From NCBI GenBank assembly GCA_018675395.1, contig JABGYE010000309.1, positions 1-7,189 on the forward strand: a stretch of DNA of 7,189 nucleotides, written 5' to 3'. Below, in pieces: positions 7,156 through 7,189 of this stretch (positions are counted from its first letter, which is position 1; every line of letters starts with the position of its first letter). A program made the position numbers and the translations under genes. Under the pieces are notes generated by a model. It did no database searches and was not told where the DNA came from. It worked only from the letters and a program-made list of their open reading frames with translations. Source of the stretch: EC70 sp018675395. GTDB lineage: Bacteria > Verrucomicrobiota > Verrucomicrobiia > Verrucomicrobiales > DEV007.

Positions 7156-7170
7156 TGAACGTTATAAACT

Positions 7171-7189
7171 ATGAAAAAAATCACACTAA
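7171..7189 (+). CDS. Possible start of a further gene (N-terminal six codons only)
   Basis: An ATG at 7171 opens a frame reading MKKITL up to the window edge. It lies 39 nt downstream of the cytochrome-WD40 stop on the same strand. A Met-Lys-Lys beginning is typical of the basic end of a signal peptide, which would suit an operon of exported proteins. No Shine-Dalgarno is obvious upstream, but the other genes here also lack one. Too little is visible to name a family, and the gap is larger than those within the operon. Confidence 0.5.

Overview
The window looks like part of a chromosome from a member of the PVC group, most likely Planctomycetota or Verrucomicrobiota. The protein families decide this: DUF1549/DUF1553 (PSCyt2/PSD1), PSCyt1-type cytochrome c fused to WD40 repeats, and exported PPC-domain proteins are greatly expanded in those phyla and occur there in clusters like this one. 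The DNA is AT-leaning and rich in lysine codons, which suggests a low-GC lineage, but the phylum or genus cannot be fixed from this sequence alone.

All genes lie on the + strand and the region is almost entirely coding. (1) Positions 2-1555: the C-terminal 517 residues of a DUF1549-DUF1553 protein with a CxxCH haem motif; its 5' end is outside the window. (2) About 1580-4384: a secreted all-beta protein with an N-terminal IPT/Ig-like region, two PPC-like domains, Ig-like modules, and a coiled-coil hairpin inserted before a last beta domain. (3) Positions 4390-7131: a secreted fusion of a PSCyt1 cytochrome c domain, a seven-blade WD40 propeller, a long coiled-coil hairpin and a second seven-blade propeller. 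(4) From 7171: the first six codons of a probable further gene (MKKITL). The gaps are only 3 or 24, then 5, then 39 nt, so genes 1-3 are almost certainly one operon, with translational coupling likely.

Genes 2 and 3 carry clear export signals. Gene 1 must be exported if its CxxCH binds haem c, but its N-terminus is missing. A reasonable inference is a periplasmic or surface assembly with two haem c proteins (1 and 3) and a large adhesive or scaffold protein (2). The most striking structural point is that genes 2 and 3 both carry a clean antiparallel coiled-coil hairpin spliced between beta domains, which could let the two products dock. The biochemical role of these families is not established, and none is claimed here. 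I see no RNA gene, mobile element, CRISPR array or convincing terminator.
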